Shown here piece by piece: positions 59,260-64,000 of a stretch of DNA of 64,000 nt (its first letter is position 1; the number at the start of each line of letters is the position of its first letter). The position numbers and the translations under genes were made by a program. This DNA is from Icerya purchasi (lineage: Eukaryota; Arthropoda; Insecta; Hemiptera; Monophlebidae): positions 59,030,864 to 59,094,863 of the forward strand of contig CM077115.1 of assembly GCA_039619475.1 (NCBI GenBank). Direction: 5' to 3'. The notes under the pieces are model-generated. The model did not search any database, was not told the DNA's origin, and saw only the letters and a list, made by a program, of their open reading frames with translations.

Positions 59260-61309
59260 CCGCAAATGATTTTATTTAATTCGGAAGACTGTCCGTTACG
59301 TAGTAGTTTTATTCACTTTTTATTTTTATAATTGGTCAGTTTTTATAACTAGCACAGCATATCTTTTGTCTGCTTTTAACTCCATCGTTTTTCCTAAAAT
59401 AGTACAAAGCTTTTCTTTCTTGACGCGAGAAGTTCGACTTTGGCGCTTTCCATTTTCGTAAAAATAATACCGCGCAGCGGTCTATCTGACGACTCAGGCA
59501 GTCCCATTATCTACTGTTAATGCTGCTGAAAATTTTTTCGTTGGGAACTTTTTGTCAGGCCTTTGTTTAATAATTTAACCAGGTTACCATCCACCATCGA
59601 GTTCGGAACCGTTCGATCTTACTCTTCTGTTTCGTTGTTCTTCCTGACATTATTTTATTAGGTTCAATCTTCTTAATTTTTTGTCTTACGGTTTCCACAT
59701 ATTTATACATCCAACCTTCGCTTCAAATGGTTTTTCAATTGTCAATTTTTCAATCGCAATCGCTTAATTGGTATCGATTGTTTCTTATTTCCAACAAACA
59801 GTAATTTTCGACTCAAATCATGTTTAACTTAACGTTATCGCAAGATTTACTTTAACAAAAGTGAATATAACCTAGGGTCTCGACATCCCTTTAAGAATGC
59901 TAAACTTTCTTTGAACTAGCTTTTTAATTTAAACGTATTCTCTCTGTAGAGATCTGTTGAAAAAGATTTTAAACTTTCATTTTTTTTTTTTTTTTCGTAA
60001 ACCCATCCAAACCAATAAAAATATTTGCATAAAGAATCCCATCATTGCCGCAGATAAAAATATGCACTGTTTTTGATAAGAAGGGCCGAAAGAATATATG
60101 CAACAAGGAAAAAATTATTGAGACAGAAGTGGTATACATAAAAATAAAAAATCCACGTTGGGAAATGGTTACGAAGAAAATGAAACGAAAAAACTAATTA
60201 AGAAATTTTCGTAAAGCCAACGAATGAAAAAGAAAATAAAAAAATGATGAGTTTATTGTAAACGTTGATACTTAGAATTGGTCTAATTTTAAGAAAAAAC
60301 AAAATTCAGCCGATATTTGATGTAATAGGTAAAAAAATCTTTTAAAGAATATTCATGGCGCGACTTACTCATGCTGCAGGTGCGTACAAAAATTCCAAGC
60401 GCGCGCGTTAAGAAGTAAATTGCCGATACGCGCGACAAAAAACACGCGGCGACCTAACATATACAACGCGAAAATACTAGCGAGGGTCGAAAGTAAGTAG
60501 TTAATTAGAGAAAGAATTGAAATCGAAAGACATGAAAATCTTAACGGAGATGACGGTTTAAAAATCGATTCAAATTGGAAGACGCTGACTGTTCAACAAA
60601 AACCGGTAAAGCAATCGATCGTACGCACATCTGCGAATGCCGGGTATTTATTTAAAGAGTGCGTTTTTCGTAATCTAAACGCAGCTCAGGGTGTTTTGTT
60701 CTGATGATGAATAAAGTAATATTATTCGAAACGTCAATGGATAGAAATTGTGACGTAGTTTTTACTGAAAATAATAGACGAGAATGTTGAAGCCGCGATA
60801 GTTTGAAACCTTTTCTAATACTTATAATAATATATTCGTTGAATTAGGTGAAGATGGGCAAATTCCCTCCATTAGAATACATTAATCTGCCGAATAAGTT
60901 AATAACTTCACTCTAAAAGAAACACAAAGGCCGTATTTATATATTTCGTAGGCTCTTTACTGACAGTATTATTCGAGATAACTATAAAGAAACGTTGATT
61001 CAGTCCGATTTATAAAGAACGTTCATAATCGAATGGTCGAGTTCTATTTCCATTCCATGGAGATCTTAAACGTAGAGAGCATTTTTGATTTTTCGCTGTT
61101 AGAACGATTAATCCGCCAAAAACTGAGATACCGAGTTCGAGGTCTGGCGGTAAGGAAGTAAAAATGATTAAACGATCTCGGTGGTAGCGTGCAAATGTTG
61201 ATCGTCATCATCATTGGTTCGGATAGTGCACAAACTTGGACCTTAGCATGTGCGCAAAATCAATGTTGCATACACGTTCGCTTGGCGTAAGATTTAAACA
61301 AGAAGAGCT
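59260..61309. other. Downstream flank (probably intron) of the dpr exon, no gene seen
   Basis: No following dpr exon (VSWIRxRD...) was recognised. A hammerhead-like motif lies at 60701-60757. The rest is AT-rich with nothing recognised. Confidence 0.4.
60701..60757 (+). ncRNA. Hammerhead-ribozyme-like core, possibly a Penelope-type remnant
   Basis: CTGATGA (60701-60707), one extra T, then a perfect six-pair stem GAATAA/TTATTC around a 7-base loop. GAAAC follows, and a five-pair stem ACGTC/GACGT encloses 16 bases, ending in GTA at the expected cleavage position. That is the order CUGAUGA, stem II, GAAA, stem III, NUH. Stem I is not supported: the bases before CTGATGA and after GTA do not pair beyond one wobble, and the extra T is atypical. 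Penelope-like elements carry such motifs. Probably inactive, and chance is possible. Confidence 0.4.
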
Positions 61310-61545
61310 CCCCATATATCCTCTCGATAAGGTATTATGGATTGCAAAGTTAAGTTTTCGATAATGGCGTGATGTATCTGAAGAGAATATCGGAACCAGT
61401 TCCTTTCTACTTGGGATTCGCCTTTATTTTCTCCGGTGTGTAACCAATATATTCGATTCCAGATTAGGCACCTGGGAGCGACTAAGGTCCGGAATGAGAC
61501 AAGTATCGAATGCTGATTTGGTAAGTACCTTAACTACAATATCAA
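61310..61545 (+). repeat. Dispersed repeat R, copy D
   Basis: Holds GATAAGGTATTATGGATTG, CTGAAGAGAATATCGG, CCAGTTCCTTTCTACTT, CCAGATTAGGCACCTGG and AATGAGACAAGTATCGA, in the same order and orientation as copies A and C. Confidence 0.7.
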
Positions 61546-62129
61546 CCGCGCTACGGTTAACGAAACAAATTTAAATCAAAAACTGTCCGAAGTAGGTACT
61601 ATTGAAAATACTAATTAACATTTCGAACGCGTTTCGTGGAAAACGAGTGACGTGTTCGAAATTCTTAATTTTAGTTACAGTATATTTAAGCAACACACTT
61701 CAACGTAATACACAAAATAATAAATATCGCATGATTTCACATGGCGGGTAAATTTTTTCTGCCTAATTCGTAAAAAAAGAAAAAAAAAAAAGAGATACCC
61801 GAAGTCGTAACGAAATACATAAATTATTTGAACATTACCGAGAATGAAATCCGATAAGACAATAAACATCGTGTAAAGTTTTGCACAAATCAAAAAATTA
61901 TAAATAAAGAGATTAGTGCGGAGCACCGTGGGGAGGAATCAACGTACAAAATTGTTAAAGAATACAAAAATAAACCATATACGTATGTAGGAAATTAACG
62001 GACACATTATCGATAGGCTTGACCCAGCTGATGACTTGAAAAACTAAAATTTGATAATAATGTATTGGAAATGCTACATCAATATAAATCAAACGACTCA
62101 AAAGAAGGGCCCCCTAAATACATCAATTG
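61546..62129. other. No gene seen
   Basis: AT-rich. Short open frames without support. Confidence 0.4.
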
Positions 62130-62530
62130 AAATTTACTAATTTCGTAAAAATTATAAAGTTCGCAGGTGACTTGGCAATAATAATAATAATAATATAGCG
62201 GACACAAATACTTTGAAAACTCGAAGAAATAAATATTCTTCAGATGATCGTATAATAGTGTAAAAAGCTTTTTTTCGCAATTGTACGATTTAACACAATA
62301 CGTGAGAATAATTCAGTCGTGGAAGAATAAATTTAAATTTACAACGAGATTACAAAATCGGGAACAACAGATGGAAAGTAGCCGGGTGTAGTAATAGATG
62401 AAAAATCTGAAATTCCACAATCACGTCGAATAGATAAATAATAAAATTATGAACTTACAAATGCGTTTACGAAGCTGTTTAATTATATGAAATCGATTAC
62501 GTATAATTTACAGGGAAAGCAACAATGGTG
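62130..62530 (+). mobile_element. Degenerate LINE reverse transcriptase fragment (CR1/Jockey type)
   Basis: IIKFAGDLAI stands for the catalytic VKFADDxxI, with the first Asp of the pair replaced by Gly. A (TAA)n expansion (62180-62195) interrupts the frame. Farther on, across frames, GVVIDEKSEIP and KFHNHVE fit YLGVxIDExLxFxxHIE, and INNKIMNL and ELTNAFTKLFNYMKSIT fit the following helices. Stops and frameshifts throughout. Confidence 0.68.
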
Positions 62531-63119
62531 AAATGTCCTTAATTTTTTTCCTTTTTCTTTTGCGTGGAAAAGTCTTGTTGGGGCACAAAATAAACAGTGA
62601 ACACCGACCCGTAGACACCAAAAAAAAATTTTCGGACTTAGGAGCATCGATTTTTACGTTTTATTTAATTTTTCTCGCGTTCTAATTGTTAGAAAAATCT
62701 GAAAAAATTCGTGAGTACTCTTTAACCTTTAGGTGGAATTTTTTGAAAAATGATCACAATTCGACTTCAAAAAGAATTTCATTAATATTTAAAATGCGAT
62801 TTTGGCCATGTTCCGATGTTGGAACGTTCAGTATTGTTTTATTTTCTTGTAGAACGAGAAAAAATACGTGTACATCAAAAATATATGTTTTCAGATTTTT
62901 TCTAATGGTGGGGGGGCGATGAAAGCATCGTCTTTCAAGTGATCATTTGTTTCTAGCGTTCTAGTTACTCATAATTTTTAGCAAAAATTCACAAATACAT
63001 TTGACTTTTTAAATGATTTTTTTCCTTTTTTAAATCACTTACGAAAAATACTGCGCGTGTATAATGTAAGACAATTTGGATATATTATAATATTGCGAAA
63101 TAATTTTACAGAATAAGAT
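62531..63119. other. No gene seen
   Basis: AT-rich low-complexity sequence, a G-run near 62911, nothing recognised. Confidence 0.4.
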
Positions 63120-63405
63120 AAATTAGTTGAGCAGCCGATAAGGCGTCTTAAGTCATCATCAGGAAGTATACAAGGTCTTTAGATTCGGGTGCCCGTGAAG
63201 TCGGTTTTTGTGCGCTTTTGCAACACGCCGTATAATAACGTCTTCGATCCGTGAAATCTTTAAATCCGAATGTATACGTAACATCTTCGTTGCGTTAGTA
63301 CTCACGCTTCGCGGACACTTGTTTTGTGTGCGCTGGATAATCGACCGATTGCATTTCTTTAGCCTCCCAGCGTTCAAATACCATACACCCATATCGGTCT
63401 GATGT
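63120..63405 (-). mobile_element. Jockey-clade LINE, C-terminal remnant
   Basis: The minus strand reads MGVWYLNAGRLKKCNRSIIQ, RTQNKCPRSVSTNATKML, IHSDLKISRIEDVIIRRVAK and AHKNRLHGHPNLKTL, open for about 77 codons to a stop at 63159. It aligns with the 39.4-39.7-kb Jockey copy (TYGVQIWGCTKTSNRNIIQI, QNKFLRMITN, LHTDLRIKWVDEVIKDFAHR, EERLHTHPNPEAL). The rest of the element is absent. Confidence 0.82.
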
Positions 63406-63785
63406 TTTGACAGTAAAATAATCAGTATGTGGAAAAATTCGAAAATGTTCGGCAGAATGGGAAAACTAAAAATTTCTCTACGACAACTAAAATTAGATTC
63501 AGTGTGTACTCCAAACTACTACAGCACGCGCAGTTTACATCAAAATTCCTTTTTTGGAAAAATTTAATATCGCGAAGATATTTCAGAAATTGCAATATAA
63601 TATATATTATATTTTAAGCGCTTTTAATGCATTAAGTGGAATGAACTGGGGAAATTATAGCGAACCGGTGACGGAGAAAATGAATAATGTCAGTATCAGA
63701 ATATTAATCCACATTAAAAGTAAGTTACCAATTACGGATGTTAAAATTGTATATACATGGGAATCCATCATCGGATGTAAAATAA
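63406..63785. other. No gene seen
   Basis: AT-rich sequence with short unsupported open frames. Confidence 0.4.
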
Positions 63786-64000
63786 ATAAAGTAAGTCCTC
63801 CCCCCATATATGTATGTATATTTTTGGTATCATGGATTGCGTGGAATTAATCTGAAGAGAATATTGGGCACAACCATCAGTTTCCATCTTATGCGATCCG
63901 GCTTTTCTTTCCTTTTTTCCTTTTTTTTTATATGGGTTCTCACTTCGGATAATACCGATGAGGCAATGGTATTAGGTTAATTAAAGTAGCACAAATGTTA
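63786..64000 (+). repeat. Dispersed repeat R, copy E, then the repeat shared with 52.68-52.87 kb
   Basis: AAAGTAAGTCC, GGTATCATGGATTGCG, CTGAAGAGAATATTGGG and ATGCGATCCGGCTTTTCTTT match copies A-D. From about 63940 the sequence instead matches, inverted, the end of the 52.8-kb repeat. The unit runs off the right edge. Confidence 0.65.

Noticed and set aside
62030..62050. CTGATGACTTGAAAAAC as a second hammerhead-like core
   Set aside because: No stem II can form between the two motifs.
63140..63170. CTGATGATGAC on the minus strand as a ribozyme core
   Set aside because: It lies in the decayed Jockey coding tail and lacks a GAAA partner.

Overview
This is eukaryotic, AT-rich, low-gene DNA, almost certainly from an insect. 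The only recognisable host protein-coding sequence is one 173-base internal exon at 58895-59067 (+). It encodes the start of the first immunoglobulin domain of a Dpr-family (defective proboscis extension response) neuronal cell-surface protein and has good splice sites on both sides. Dpr genes are arthropod genes with very large introns, so much of the window is probably intron of that gene, though other exons could not be found. The U2 snRNA fragment carries an AUCAAAGUGUAG form that I associate with insects. The species cannot be told from the sequence.

Most of the rest is a graveyard of transposable elements, nearly all truncated and broken by stops and frameshifts. From left to right: a family-A LINE tail (1-531); a Jockey-like reverse transcriptase fragment (about 680-1320) split at a TA by a dead mariner (1321-2638); a LINE C-terminal remnant (2950-3180); a decayed Helitron-type ORF (6125-7390); an RTE 3' end (9130-9613); a poly(A) LINE tail abutting an R1-clade fragment with an open reading frame (13255-14721); a 317-base (TTA)n tract (18006-18322); a family-A LINE joined to an inverted U2 snRNA piece (18652-19803); a hAT-type MITE (19914-20330); a pair of 189-base direct repeats (21980 and 23645); many family-B LINE tails (10.6, 23.5, 26, 28.2, 29, 30.3, 36.2, 40-42.1, 46.8 and 51.9 kb); Jockey-like pieces (32.4, 34.7, 38.9 and 63.1 kb); a tRNA-derived SINE (44.8 kb); a hAT-like element with a LINE tail nested inside it (46.5-47.4 kb); an I-like RNase H remnant (47.5-48.4 kb); and an R1-like fragment (56.6 kb). 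After the dpr exon come a long intronic hairpin, a hammerhead-like motif and more reverse transcriptase debris.

No multi-gene system, CRISPR array, operon or new enzymatic cassette is visible. The most notable object is the chimeric insertion at 18652-19803. A 5'-truncated LINE and the first ~49 nucleotides of U2 snRNA lie head to head, and the whole is bracketed by a perfect 13-base target-site duplication. This implies one retrotransposition event in which U2 RNA served as the second template.

LINE labels used here: family A is RNase H-bearing with a WWP...RLRxGHT C-terminus. Family B is RNase H-bearing with a ...H-I-x-F-E-C... C-terminus; its best-preserved tails carry a GGCGCGCCC 3' signature.
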